64,000 nucleotides of DNA from Hydractinia symbiolongicarpus. Its lineage: Eukaryota > Cnidaria > Hydrozoa > Anthoathecata > Hydractiniidae. Positions 11,177-24,137 of the stretch are shown here, piece after piece (the stretch's first letter is position 1; each line of letters starts with the position of its first letter). The position numbers and the translations under genes were made by a program. The notes under the pieces are model-generated. The model was not told the origin of the DNA, did not search any database, and saw only the letters and a program-made list of their open reading frames with translations. Location: the NCBI RefSeq assembly GCF_029227915.1, contig NC_079877.1, forward strand, positions 32,081,851 to 32,145,850. Reading direction: 5' to 3'.

Positions 11177-13038
11177 ATAAGGTCACAGGCCAAACTTATT
11201 TCAATTAAGTTCCACAGGCAATCGTTTCACTGTTAAAAGCGATTTAACTTAGTATTATCCGAAAAATATCATTAAATACATGTTGGTACGAATATGTGAC
11301 GCAACCGTTGTAACTCAAACGGATTGATACCGGCAAGAAGTCAATGAAATGTAGTTTTTGAGAATCTCTATATTTCTTTAGCGCGTGCTCACGGCCAGGA
11401 TTGGTCCCACAGTATAAAAAGACTTATATATCTAAATTTTTAAATAAACTGCTACCATAGAGCCTAGTGTAATTCCTGAAATCCATCAATCATGTCGAAT
11501 TAAGAAGAATGTTATTCCTTGGGGTCCAGTCGGCTCACTTATCACATTGATAAGGTCACAGTCCAGAATGAGTTCAATTAACTCCCACAGTAAATCGTTT
11601 CACTGTTAAAAGCGATACAACTTAGTAATATCGGAAAAAAATACCTAAACACATATTGGTACGAATATGTGACGCAACCGTTGTAACTCAAACGGATTGA
11701 CACCGTTAGAAAGTCAATGAAATTTTGTTTTGGAAACTGTCTCTACTTCTTCAGCGCAAACTAACGGCTAGGATTGGTCCCACAGAAAGAAATGACTTAT
11801 TTATCTAAGTTTTTAAATGAAGCGCTACCACAGCGCCCAGTGTAATCGGTGAATTCCAGCAATCATGTCAAAGTAAGAAGAATGTTATTTCTTGCAGTCC
11901 AATTGTCTCACTTTTAACATTTATAAAGTCACAGTCCGGAATCAGTTCAATTAACTCTCACAGCCAATCGTTTCACTGTTAAAAGCGATGCAACCTAGTA
12001 ATATGAGAAAAACATGGCTAAATACATGTTAGTACGAATATGTGACCCAACCGTTGTAACTCAAACGGACTGATACCGTTAGAAAATCAATGAAATGTGG
12101 TTTTTGAAACTGTCGCTATTTCTTCAGCGCGCGATAACGGCTAGGATTCGTCCCACTGTAAAGAATGACTTATTTATCTAAATTTTTAAATGAAGCGCTA
12201 CCACAGCGCCCAGTGCAATCACTGAGTTCCGGCAAACACGTCAAATTATGAAGAATGTTATTTCTTGGGGTCCAATTGTCTCATTTATCACATTTATCAG
12301 GTCGCAGTCCAAAGTTAGTTCATTACGTCCCACAGCCAATCGTTTCACTGTTAAAAGCGATGCAACCTAGTAATATCAGAAAAATATCGCTAAATACATG
12401 TTGGTACGAATATGTGACGCAACCGTTGTAACTCAATCGGATTGATACCGCCAGAAATTCAATGAAATGTAGGTTTTGAAACAGCCTCTATTTCTTCAGC
12501 GCGAACTAACGGCTAGGATTGGTCCCAGAGTAAAAAATAACTTATATATCTTAACTTTTAAATAAAGCGCTACCACAGCACTCAGTGCAATCACTGAGTT
12601 CCGGCAATCACGTCAAATTAAGAAAGATGTTATTCCTTGGGGTCCAATTGTCTCATTTATTACATTTATCAGGTCACAGGCCACAGTTAGTTCATTAAGT
12701 CCCACATTCAATCGTTTCACTGTTAAAAGCGATGCAACCTAGTAATATCAGAAAAATATCGCTAAATACATGTTGGTACGAATATGTGACGCAACCCTTG
12801 TAACTCAAACGGATTGATACCGCTAGAAATTCAATGAAATGTAGCTTTTGAAACAGTCTCTATTTCTTCAGCGCGAACTAACGGCTAGGATTGGTGCCAC
12901 AGTAAAAAAACACTTATTTATCTAAATTTTTAAAGAAAGCGCCACCAGAGATCCTAGTGTAATCGCTGAGTTCCGGCAATCATGTCAAATTAAGAAGAAT
13001 GTTATTTCTTGGATCCAGTTGACTCACTTATCACATTT
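11177..13038 (+). repeat. 5-monomer variant of the 6-mer HOR (1862 bp)
   Basis: The order is A, B/C, D, E, F. The monomer at about 11549 starts as B (ATACCTAAACACATATTGG, GCGCAAACTAACGGC) and from about 11785 continues as the end of C (AAAGAAATGACTTATTTATC, TAATCGGTGAATTCCAGC). One monomer length is therefore missing compared with 8943-11176, and the reading register is kept. Confidence 0.87.
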
Positions 13039-14529
13039 ATAAGGTCACAGGCCAAACTTATTTCAATTAAGTTCCACAGGCAATCGTTTCACTGTTAAAA
13101 GCGATTTAACTTAGTATTATCCGAAAAATATCATTAAATACATGTTGGTACGAATATGTGACGCAACCGTTGTAACTCAAACGGATTGATACCGGCAAGA
13201 AGTCAATGAAATGTAGTTTTTGAGAATCTCTATATTTCTTTAGCGCGTGCTAACGGCCAGGATTGGTCCCACAGTATAAAAAGACTTATATATCTAAATT
13301 TTTAAATAAACTGCTACCATAGAGCCTAGTGTAATTCCTGAAATCCATCAATCATGTCGAATTAAGAAGAATGTTATTCCTTGGGGTCCAGTTGGCTCAC
13401 TTATCACATTGATAAGGTCACAGTCCAGAATGAGTTCAATTAACTCCCACAGTCAATCGTTTCACTGTTAAAAGCGATACAACTTAGTAATATCGGAAAA
13501 AAATACCTAAACACATATTGGTACGAATATGTGACGCAACCGTTGTAACTCAAACGGATTGACACCGTTAGAAAGTCAATGAAATTTTGTTTTGGAAACT
13601 GTCTCTACTTCTTCAGCGCAAACTAACGGCTAGGATTGGTCCCACAGTAAGAAATGACTTATTTATCTAAGTTTTTAAATGAAGCGCTACCACAGCGCCC
13701 AGTGTAATCGGTGAATTCCAGCAATCATGTCAAAGTTAGAAGAATGTTATTTCTTGGAGTCCAATTGTCTCACTTTTAATATTTATAAAGTCACAGTCCG
13801 GAATCAGTTCAATTAACTCCCACAGCCAATCGTTTCACTGTTAAAAGCGATGCAACCTAGTAATATGAGAAAAACATGGCTAAATACATGTTAGTACGAA
13901 TATGTGACCCAACCGTTGTAACTCAAACGGACTGATACCGTTAGAAAATCAATGAAATGTGGTTTTTGAAACTGTCGCTATTTCTTCAGAGCGCGATAAC
14001 GGCTAGGATTCGTCCCACTGTAAAGAATGACTTATTTATCTAAATTTTTAAATGAAGCGCTACCACAGCACTCAGTGCAATCACTGAGTTCCGGCAATCA
14101 CGTCAAATTAAGAAAGATGTTATTCCTTGGGGTCCAATTGTCTCATTTATTACATTTATCAGGTCACAGGCCACAGTTAGTTCATTAAGTCCCACATTCA
14201 ATCGTTTCACTGTTAAAAGCGATGCAACCTAGTAATATCAGACAAAATATCGCTAAATACATGTTGGTACGAATATGTGACGCAACCCTTTTAACTCAAA
14301 CGGATTGATACCGCTAGAAATTCAATGAAATGTAGTTTTTGAAACAGTCTCTATTTCTTCAGCGCGAACTAACGGCTAGGATTGGTGCCACAGTAAAAAA
14401 AGACTTATTTATCTAAATTTTTAAAGAAAGCGCCACCAGAGATCCTAGTGTAATCGCTGAGTTCCGGCAATCATGTCAAATTAAGAAGAATGTTATTTCT
14501 TGGATCCAGTTGACTCACTTATCACATTT
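13039..14529 (+). repeat. 4-monomer variant of the 6-mer HOR (1491 bp)
   Basis: The order is A, B/C, D/E, F. The B/C fusion is the same as in the unit before. A second fusion joins D (start at about 13783) to the end of E: AGCACTCAGTGCAATC and AAGAAAGATGTTATTCC appear in the D monomer. F follows at about 14157. Two monomers are missing compared with the 6-mer. Confidence 0.86.
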
Positions 14530-16764
14530 ATAAGGTCACAGGCCAAACTTATTTCAATTAAGTTCCACAGGCAATCGTTTCACTGTTAAAAGCGATTTAA
14601 CTTAGTATTATCCGAAAAATATCACTAAATACAAGTTGGTACGAATATGTGACGCAACCGTTGTAACTCAAACGGATTGATACCGGCAAGAAGTCAATGA
14701 AATGTAGTTTTTGAGAATCTCTATATTTCTTTAGCGCGTGCTAACGGCCAGGATTGGTCCCACAGTATAAAAAGACTTATATATCTAAATTTTTAAATAA
14801 ACTGCTACCATAGAGCCTAGTGTAATTCCTGAAATCCATCAATCATGTCGAATTAAGAAGAATGTTATTCCTTGGGGTCCAGTTGGCTCACTTATCACAT
14901 TGATAAGGTCACAGTCCAGAATGAGTTCAATTAATTCCCACAGTCAATCGTTTTACTGTTAAAAGCGATACAACTTAGTAATATCGGAAAAAACACCTAA
15001 ACACATATTGGTACGAATATGTGACGCAACCGTTGTAACTCAAACGGATTAACACCGTTAGAAAGTCAATGAAATTTTGTTTTGGAAACTGTCTCTACTT
15101 CTTCAGCGCTAACTAACGGCTAGGATTGGTCCCACAGTAAAAAGTGACTTATTTATCTTATTTTTTAAATAAATCGCTACAACAGCGCCCAGTGTAATCG
15201 CTGAGTTCCAGCAATTATGTCAAGTTAAGCACAACGTTATTTCTTGTAGTCAAACTGGCATACTTATCACATTTATAAGGTCAAAGTCCACAATCAGTTC
15301 AATAAAGTACCACAGTCAAACGTTTCACTGTTAAAAGCGATGCAACCTAGTAATATCCGAACACTATCGCTAAATACATGTTAGTACGAATATGTGACGC
15401 AACCGTTGTAACTCAAACGGATTTATACCGCTAGAAAGTCAATGAAATGTAGTTTTGGAAACTGTTCCTATTTATTCAGCGCGTGCTAACGGCCAGAATT
15501 GGTCCCACAGTAAGAAATGACTTATTTATCTAAGTTTCTAAATGAAGCGCTACCACAGCGCCCAGTGTAATCGGTGAATTCCAGCAATCATGTCAAAGTA
15601 AGAAGAATGTTATTTCTTGGAGTCCAATTGTCTCACTTTTAACATTTATAAAGTCACAGTCCGGAATCAGTTCAATTAACTCCCACAGCCAATCGTTTCA
15701 CTGTTAAAAGCGATGCAACCTAGTAATATGAGAAAAACATGGCTAAATACATGTTAGTACGAATATGTGACCCAACCGTTGTAACTCAAACGGACTGATA
15801 CCGTTAGAAAATCAATGAAATGTGGTTTTTGAAACTGTCGCTATTTCTTCAGCGCGCGATAACGGCTAGGATTCGTCCCACTGTAAAGAATGACTTATTT
15901 ATCTAAATTTTTAAATGAAGCGCTACCACAGCGCCCAGTGCAATCACTGAGTTCCGGCAAACACGTCAAATTATGAAGAATGTTATTTCTTGTGGTCCAA
16001 TTGTCTCATTTATCACATTTATCAGGTCACAGTCCAAAGTTAGTTCATTACGTCCCACAGCCAATCGTTTCACTGTTAAAAGCGATGCAACCTAGTAAAA
16101 TCAGAAAAATATCGCTAAATACATGTTGGTACGAATATGTGACGAAACCGTTGTAACGCAATCGGATTGATACCGCCAGAAATTCAATGAAATGTAGTTT
16201 TTAAAACAGTCTCTATTTCTTCAGCGCGAACTAACGGCTAGGATTGGTCCCACAGTAAAAAATAACTTATTTATCTTAATTTTTAAATAAAGCGCTACCA
16301 CAGCACTCAGTGCAATCACTGAGTTCCAGCAATCACGTCAAATTAAGAAAGATGTTATTCCTTGGGGTCCAATTGTCTCATTTATTACATTTATGAGGTC
16401 ACAGCACACAGTTAGTTCATTAAGTCCCACATTCAATTGTTTCACTGTTAAAAGCGATGCAACCTAGTAATATCAGAAAAATATCGCTAAATACATGTTG
16501 GTACGAATATGTGACGCAACCCTTGTAACTCAAACGGATTGATACCGCTAGAAATTCAATGAAATGTAGTTTTTGAAACAGTCTCTATTTCTTCAGAGCG
16601 AACTAACGGCTAGGATTGGTCCCACAGTAAAAAATAACTTATTTATCTTAATTTTTAAATAAAGCGCTACCACAGCACTCAGTGCAATCACTGAGTTCCG
16701 TCAATCACGTCAAATTAAGAAAGATGTTATTCTTTGGGGTCCAATTGTCTCATTTATTACATTT
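14530..16764 (+). repeat. 6-monomer HOR unit, later complete copy
   Basis: All six subtypes A-F are present again, with C restored as a separate monomer at about 15275 (TCAAAGTCCACAATCAGTTC, CCGAACACTATCGC). This shows the 6-mer is the parent form and that the 5- and 4-monomer versions to the left are deletion products, or that both forms coexisted in the array and were interleaved by exchange. Confidence 0.85.
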
Positions 16765-19372
16765 ATCAGGTCACAGCCCATAGGTAGTTCATTAAGTCCC
16801 ACATTCGATCGTTTCACTGTTAAAAGCGATGCAACCTAGTAATATCAGAAAAATATCGCTAAATACATGTTGGTACGAATATGTGACGCAACCGTTGTAA
16901 CTCAATCCGATTGATACCGCCAGAAATTCAATGAAATGTAGTTTTTGAAACAGTCTCTATTTCTTCAGCGCGAACTAACGGCTAGGATTGGTCCCACAGT
17001 AAAAAATAACGTATTTATCTTAATTTTTAAATAAAGCGCTACCACAGCGCTCAGTGCAATTGCTGAGTTCCAGCAATCATGTCAAATTAAGAACAATGTT
17101 ATTTCTAGGGGTCCAGTTGGCTCACTTATCACATTTATAAGGTCACAGTCCAGAATGAGTTCAATTAAGTCCCACAGTCAATCGTTTCATTGTTAAAAGC
17201 GATACAACTTAGTAATATCGGAAAAAAATATCTAAACACATGTTGGCACGAATATGTGACGCAACCGCTGTAACTGAAACGGATTGACACCGTTACAAAG
17301 TCAATGAAATGTAGTTTTGGAAACTTTCTCTACTTCTTCAACGCGAACTAACGGCTAGGATTGGTCCCACAGTAAAAAATGACTTATTTATCTTAATTTT
17401 TAAATAAATCCTTACAACAGCGCCCAGTGTAATCGCTGAGTTCCAGCAATCATGTCAGGTTAAGAACAACGTTATTTCTTGTAGTCAAACTGGCTTATTT
17501 ATCACATTTACAAGGTCAAAGTCCACAATCAGTTCAATTAAGTCCCACAGTGAAACGTTTCACTGGTAAAAGCGATGCAACCTAGTAACATCTGAACACG
17601 ATCGCTAAATACATGTTGGTACGAATATGTGACGCAACCGTTGTAACTCAAACGGATTTATACCGCTAGAAAGTCAACCAAATGTAGTTTTGGAAACTGT
17701 TCCTATTCATTCAGCGCGTGCTAACGGCCAGGATTGGTCCCACAGTAAAAAATGACTTTCTTTTCTTAATTTTTAAATGAAGCGCTACCACAGCGCCCAG
17801 TGCAATCACTGAGTTCCGGCAATAACGTCAAATGAAGAAGAATGTTATTTCTTGGGGTCCAATTGTCTCATTTATCACATTTATCAGGTCACAGTCCAAA
17901 GTTAGTTCATTAAGTTCCACAGTCAATCGCTTCACTGTTAAAAGCGATGCAACCTAGTAATATGTGAAAAGCATAGCTAAATACATGTTAGTACGAATAT
18001 GTGACTCAACCGTTGTAACTCAAACGGACTGATACCGTTAGAAAATCAATGAAATTTGGTTTTTGAAACTGTCGCTATTTCTTCAGCGCGCAATAACGGC
18101 TAGGATTCGTCCCACGGTAAAGAATGACTTATTATTCTAAATTTTTAAATGAAGCGCTACCACAGCGCCCAGTGCAATCACTGAGTTCCGGCAATCACGT
18201 CAAATTAAGAAAAATGTTATTCCTTGGGGTCCAATTGTCTCATTTATTACATTTATCAGGTCACAGCTCACAGTTAGTTCATTAAGTCCCACAGTCAATC
18301 GTTTCACTGTTAAAAGCGATGCAACCTAGTAATATCAGAAAAATATCGCTAAATACATGTTGGTACGAATATGTGACGCAACCGTTGTAACTCAATCGGA
18401 TTGATACCGCTAGAAATTCAATGAAATGTAGTTTTTGAAACAGTCTCTATTTCTTCAGCGCGAACTAACGGCTAGGATTGGTCGCACAGTAAAAAATGAC
18501 TTTGTTTTCTTAATTTTTAAATGAAGCGCCACCACAGCACCCAGTGTAATCGCTGAGTTTCGGCAATCATGTCAAATTAAGAAGAATGTTACTTCTTGGA
18601 GTCCAATTGTCTCACTTATCCCACTTATAAGGTCACAGTCCAAAATCGGTTCAATTAAGTCCCACTTTCAATCGTTTCACTGTTAAGAGCGATGTGACCT
18701 AGTAATGTCAGAAAAATATCCCTAAATACATGTTGGCACGAATTTGTGACGCAACCGCTGTAACTCAAACAGATTGACACCGTTAGAAAGTCAATGAAGT
18801 GTAGTTTTGGAAACTGTCTCTACTTCTTCAGCGCGAACTAACGGCTAGGATTGGTCCCACAGTAAAAATTGATTTATTTATCTTAATTTTTAAATAAAGC
18901 GCTACCACAGCGCCCAGTGTAATCGCTGAGTTCCAGCAATCATGTCAAATTAAGAACAACGTTATTTCTTGTAGTCAAACTGGCTTATTTATCACATTTA
19001 TAAGGTCAAAATCCGCAATTAGTTCAATTAAGTCCTTTATTCAAACGTTTCACTGTTAAAAGCGATGCAACCTAGTAATATCCAAACACTATCGCAAAAT
19101 ACATGTTGGTACGAATATGTGACGCAAGCGTTGTAACTCAAACGGATTTATACCGCTAGAAAGTCAATGAAATGTAGTTTTGGAAACTGTTCTTATTTAT
19201 TCAGCGCGTGCTAACGGCCAGGATTGGTCCCACAGTAAGAAATGACTTATTTATCTAAATTTTTAAATGAAGCGCTACCACAGCGCCTAGTGTAATCGGT
19301 GAATTCCAGCAATCATGTCAAATTAAGAAGAATGTTATTTCTTGGAGCCCTATTGTCTCACTTTTAACATTT
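16765..19372 (+). repeat. Mixed block of seven subtypes, reused at 29.4-31.5 kb
   Basis: Monomers start at about 16765, 17137, 17510, 17881, 18253, 18627 and 19000. The stretch from about 16400 to 18480 matches 29436-31516 at an offset of 13036 bp (35 monomers). Diagnostic words include CACATTCGATCG, TCATTGTTAAAAGCGATAC, AACATCTGAACACGATCGC, ATGTGAAAAGCAT and CACAGCTCACAG. The monomer at 18627 (CACTTTCAATCG, TTAAGAGCGATG) recurs at about 34645 and 42850. Confidence 0.82.
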
Positions 19373-20489
19373 ATAAAGTCACAGTCCGGAATCAGTTCAA
19401 TTAAGTTCCACAGTCAATCGTTTCACTGTTAAAAGCGATGCAACCTAGTAATATGAGAAAAATATGGCTAAATACATGTTAGTACGAATATGTGACCAAC
19501 CGTTGTAGCTCAAACGGACTGATACCGTTAGAAAATCAATGAAATGTGGTTTTTGAAACTGTCGCTATTTCTTCAGCGCGCGATAACGGCTAGGATTCGT
19601 CCCACTGTAAAGAATGACTTATTTATCTAAATTTTTAAATGAAGCGCTACCACAGCGCCCAGTGCAATCACTGAGTTCCGGCAAACACGTCAAATTATGA
19701 AGAATGTTATTTCTTGGGGTCCAATTGTCTCATTTATCACATTTATCAGGTCACAGTCCAAAGTTAGTTCATTACGTCCCACAGCCAATCGTTTCACTGT
19801 TAAAAGCGATGCAACCTAGTAATATCAGAAAAACATCGCTAAATACATGTTGGTACGAATATGTGACGCAACCCTTGCAACTCAAACGGATTGATACCGC
19901 TAGAAAGTCAATGAAATGTAGTTTTGGAAACTGTCTCTACTTCTTCAACGCGAACTAACGGCTAGGATTGGTCCCACAGTAAAAAATGACTTATTTATCT
20001 TAATTTTTAAATAAAGCTCTACAACAGCGCCCAGTGTAATCGCTGAGTTCCAGCAATCATGTCAGGTTAAGAACAACGTTATTTCTTGTAGTCAAACTGG
20101 CTTATTTATCACATTCATAAGGTCAAAGTCCACAATCAGTTCAATTAAGTCCCACAGTGAAACGTTTCACTGTTAAAAGCGATGCAACCTAGTAATATCC
20201 GAACACGATCGCTAAATACATGTTGGTACGAATATGTGACGCAAGCGTTGTAACTCAAACGGATTTATACCGCTAGAAAGTCAATGAAATGTAGTTTTGG
20301 AAACTGTTCTTATTTATTCAGCGCGTGCTAACGGCCAGGATTGGTCCCACAGTAAGAAATGACTTATTTATCTAAATTTTTAAATGAAGCGCTACCACAG
20401 CGCCCAGTGTAATCGGTGAATTCCAGCAATCATGTCAAATTAAGAAGAATGTTATTTCTTGGAGTCCTATTGTCTCACTTTTAACATTT
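19373..20489 (+). repeat. 3-monomer unit (1117 bp)
   Basis: Three subtypes follow one another: one starting ATAAAGTCACAGTCCGG (19373), one starting ATCAGGTCACAGTCC (about 19746), and one carrying CAGTGAAACGTTTCACTG (about 20118). The order resumes at 20490 with almost no base change visible. The second subtype keeps an 84-codon frame open, which is why the same small open frame recurs at 19704, 20821 and 22312; I regard this as a satellite by-product. Confidence 0.88.
20154..20173. other. 20-bp perfect palindrome in satellite monomer
   Basis: ACAGTGAAACGTTTCACTGT equals its own reverse complement over 20 bases. It lies at the position where most monomers read CAGTCAATCGTTTCACTG, which is not self-complementary; two substitutions complete the symmetry. 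Confidence 0.95.
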
Positions 20490-21271
20490 ATAAAGTCACA
20501 GTCCGGAATCAGTTCAATTAAGTTCCACAGTCAATCGTTTCACTGTTAAAAGCGATGCAACCTAGTAATATGAGAAAAATATGGCTAAATACATGTTAGT
20601 ACGAATATGTGACCAACCGTTGTAGCTCAAACGGACTGATACCGTTAGAAAATCAATGAAATGTGGTTTTTGAAACTGTCGCTATTTCTTCAGCGCGCGA
20701 TAACGGCTAGGATTCGTCCCACTGTAAAGAATGACTTATTTATCTAAATTTTTAAATGAAGCGCTACCACAGCGCCCAGTGCAATCACTGAGTTCCGGCA
20801 AACACGTCAAATTATGAAGAATGTTATTTCTTGGGGTCCAATTGTCTCATTTATCACATTTATCAGGTCACAGTCCAAAGTTAGTTCATTACGTCCCACA
20901 GCCAATCGTTTCACTGTTAAAAGCGATGCAACCTAGTAATATCAGAAAAACATCGCTAAATACATGTTGGTACGAATATGTGACGCAACCCTTGCAACTC
21001 AAACGGATTGATACCGCTAGAAAGTCAATGAAATGTAGTTTTGGAAACTGTCTCTACTTCTTCAACGCGAACTAACGGCTAGGATTGGTCCCACAGTAAA
21101 AAAATGACTTATTTATCTTAATTTTTAAATAAAGCTCTACAACAGCGCCCAGTGTAATCGCTGAGTTCCAGCAATCATGTCAGGTTAAGAACAACGTTAT
21201 TTCTTGTAGTCAAACTGGCTTATTTATCACATTTATAAGGTCAAAGTCCACAATCAGTTCAATTAAGTCCC

Positions 21272-21291
21272 ACAGTGAAACGTTTCACTGT
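21272..21291. other. 20-bp perfect palindrome, copy 2
   Basis: Same 20-base self-complementary sequence as at 20154, in the first palindrome monomer of the 4-mer unit 20490-21980. Confidence 0.95.
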
Positions 21292-21644
21292 TAAAAGCGA
21301 TGCAACCTAGTAATATCCGAACACGATCGCTAAATACATGTTGGTACGAATATGTGACGCAACCGTTGTAACTCAAACGGATTTATACGGTTACAAAGTC
21401 AATGAAATGTAGTTTTGGAAACCGTCTCTACTTCTTCAACGCGAACTAACGGCTAGGATTGGTCCCAGAGTAAAAAATGACTTATATATCTTAATTTTTA
21501 AATAAAGCTCTACAACAGCGCCCAGTGTAATCGCTGAGTTCCAGCAATCATGTCAGGTTAAGAACAACGTTATTTCTTGTAATCAAACTGGCTTATTTAT
21601 CACATTTATAAGGTCAAAGTCCACAATCAGTTCAATTAAGTCCC

Positions 21645-21664
21645 ACAGTGAAACGTTTCACTGT
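21645..21664. other. 20-bp perfect palindrome, copy 3
   Basis: Same palindrome in the next monomer, 373 bp after copy 2, so two consecutive monomers carry it. Confidence 0.95.
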
Positions 21665-22762
21665 TAAAAGCGATGCAACCTAGTAATATCCGAACACGAT
21701 CGCTAAATACATGTTGGTACGAATATGTGACGCAAGCGTTGTAACTCAAACGGATTTATACCGCTAGAAAGTCAATGAAATGTAGTTTTGGAAACTGTCC
21801 TTATTTATTCAGCGCGTGCTAACGGCCAGGATTGGTCCCACAGTAAGAAATGACTTATTTATCTAAATTTTTAAATGAAGCGCTACCACAGCGCCCAGTG
21901 TAATCGGTGAATTCCAGCAATCATGTCAAATTAAGAAGAATGTTATTTCTTGGAGTCCTATTGTCTCACTTTTAACATTTATAAAGTCACAGTCCGCAAT
22001 CAGTTCAATTAAGTTCCACAGTCAATCGTTTCACTGTTAAAAGCGATGCAACCTAGTAATATGAGAAAAATATGGCTAAATACAAGTTAGTACGAATATG
22101 TGACCAACCGTTGTAGCTCAAACGGACTGATACCGTTAGAAAATCAATGAAATGTGGTTTTTGAAACTGTCGCTATTTCTTCAGCGCGCGATAACGGCTA
22201 GGATTCGTCCCACTGTAAAGAATGACTTATTTATCTAAATTTTTAAATGAAGCGCTACCACAGCGCCCAGTGCAATCACTGAGTTCCGGCAAACACGTCA
22301 AATTATGAAGAATGTTATTTCTTGGGGTCCAATTGTCTCATTTATCACATTTATCAGGTCACAGTCCAAAGTTAGTTCATTACGTCCCACAGCCAATCGT
22401 TTCACTGTTAAAAGCGATGCAACCTAGTAATATCAGAAAAACATCGCTAAATACATGTTGGTACGAATATGTGACGCAACCCTTGCAACTCAAACGGATT
22501 GATACCGCTAGAAAGTCAATGAAATGTAGTTTTGGAAACTGTCTCTACTTCTTCAACGCGAACTAACGGCTAGGATTGGTCCCACGGTAAAAAAATGACT
22601 TATTTATCTTAATTTTTAAATAAAGCTCTACAACAGCGCCCAGTGTAATCGCTGAGTTCCAGCAATCATGTCAGGTTAAGAACAACGTTATTTCTTGTAG
22701 TCAAACTGGCTTATTTATCACATTTATAAGGTCAAAGTCCACAATCAGTTCAATTAAGTCCC

Positions 22763-22782
22763 ACAGTGAAACGTTTCACTGT
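22763..22782. other. 20-bp perfect palindrome, copy 4
   Basis: Same palindrome in the second 4-mer unit, 1491 bp after copy 2. Confidence 0.95.
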
Positions 22783-23135
22783 TAAAAGCGATGCAACCTA
22801 GTAATATCCGAACACGATCGCTAAATACATGTTGGTACGAATATGTGACGCAACCGTTGTAACTCAAACGGATTTATACGGTTACAAAGTCAATGAAATG
22901 TAGTTTTGGAAACCGTCTCTACTTCTTCAACGCGAACTAACGGCTAGGATTGGTCCCACAGTAAAAAATGACTTATTTATCTTAATTTTTAAATAAAGCT
23001 CTACAACAGCGCCCAGTGTAATCGCTGAGTTCCAGCAATCATGTCAGGTTAAGAACAACGTTATTTCTTGTAATCAAACTGGCTTATTTATCACATTTAT
23101 AAGGTCAAAGTCCACAATCAGTTCAATTAAGTCCC

Positions 23136-23155
23136 ACAGTGAAACGTTTCACTGT
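23136..23155. other. 20-bp perfect palindrome, copy 5
   Basis: Same palindrome, 1491 bp after copy 3 and 373 bp after copy 4. Confidence 0.95.
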
Positions 23156-23471
23156 TAAAAGCGATGCAACCTAGTAATATCCGAACACGATCGCTAAATA
23201 CATGTTGGTACGAATATGTGACGCAAGCGTTGTAACTCAAACGGATTTATACCGCTAGAAAGTCAATGAAATGTAGTTTTGGAAACTGTTCTTATTTATT
23301 CAGCGCGTGCTAACGGCCAGGATTGGTCCCACAGTAAGAAATGACTTATTTATCTAAATTTTTAAATGAAGCGCTACCACAGCGCCCAGTGTAATCGGTG
23401 AATTCCAGCAATCATGTCAAATTAAGAAGAATGTTATTTCTTGGAGTCCTATTGTCTCACTTTTAACATTT

Positions 23472-24137
23472 ATAAAGTCACAGTCCGGAATCAGTTCAAT
23501 TAAGTTCCACAGTCAATCGTTTCACTGTTAAAAGGGATGCAACCTAGTAATATGAGAAAAATATGGCTAAATACATGTTAGTACGAATATGTGACCAACC
23601 GTTGTAGCTCAAACGGACTGATACCGTTAGAAAATCAATGAAATGTGGTTTTTGAAACTGTCGCTATTTCTTCAGCGCGCGATAACGGCTAGGATTCGTC
23701 CCACTGTAAAGAATGACTTATTTATCTAAATTTTTTAATGAAGCGCTACCACAGCGCCCAGTGCAATCACTGAGTTCCGGCAAACACGTCAAATTATGAA
23801 GAATGTTACTTCTTGGAGTCCAATTGTCTCACTTATTACACTTATAAGGTCACAGTCCACAATCAGTTCAATTAAGTCCCACAGTCAAACGTTTCACTGT
23901 TAAAAGCGATGCAACCTAGTAATATCCGAACACTGTCGCTAAATACATGTTGGTTCGAATATGTGACGCAACCGTTGTAACTCAAACGAATTTATACCGC
24001 TAAAAATTCAATGAAATGTAGTTTTGGAAACTGTTCCTATTTATTCGGCGCGTGCTAACGGCCAGGATTGGTCCCACAGTAAAAAATGACATATTTATCT
24101 AAATTTTTAAATAAAGCGCTACCACAGCGCTCAGTGT
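23472..24137 (+). repeat. Junction monomers after the 4-mer block
   Basis: The monomer at 23472 begins like 21981 but near 23808 switches to an ending with ACTTCTTGGAGTCC and TTACACTTATAAGG. The monomer at 23844 carries CCGAACACTGTCGC and TTCGGCGCGTGCTAACGG. No gene or unique sequence lies here; it is the edge between the local 4-mer amplification and the next large duplicated block. Confidence 0.75.

Larger units (their letters stand above)
20490..21980 (+). repeat. 4-monomer unit, first copy (1491 bp)
   Basis: The three subtypes of 19373-20489, with the palindrome-bearing monomer present twice in a row (about 21236 and 21608). The first of these carries TTATACGGTTACAAAGTC and ACCGTCTCTACTTC, which are absent from the 3-mer. 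The unit is followed directly by a near-identical copy at 21981. Confidence 0.88.
21981..23471 (+). repeat. 4-monomer unit, second copy (1491 bp)
   Basis: Repeats 20490-21980 at an offset of exactly 1491 bp with only isolated differences by eye (for example CCGCAATC at 21995 against CCGGAATC, ACAAGTTAG against ACATGTTAG, CACGGTAAAA against CACAGTAAAA). The start of a further copy at 23472 continues for one monomer and then changes subtype near 23800. Confidence 0.88.

Noticed and set aside
19704-19958. 84-codon open frame, repeated at 20821 and 22312; 71-codon forms at 27525 and 33482
   Set aside because: All lie in the same place of one monomer subtype and span the monomer boundary. They recur only because the satellite does, and differ by neutral-looking changes including early stops (GAAATAAAG). 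The peptide shows no domain; its Leu-Ser-His repeat comes from the 9-base CATTTATCA duplication.
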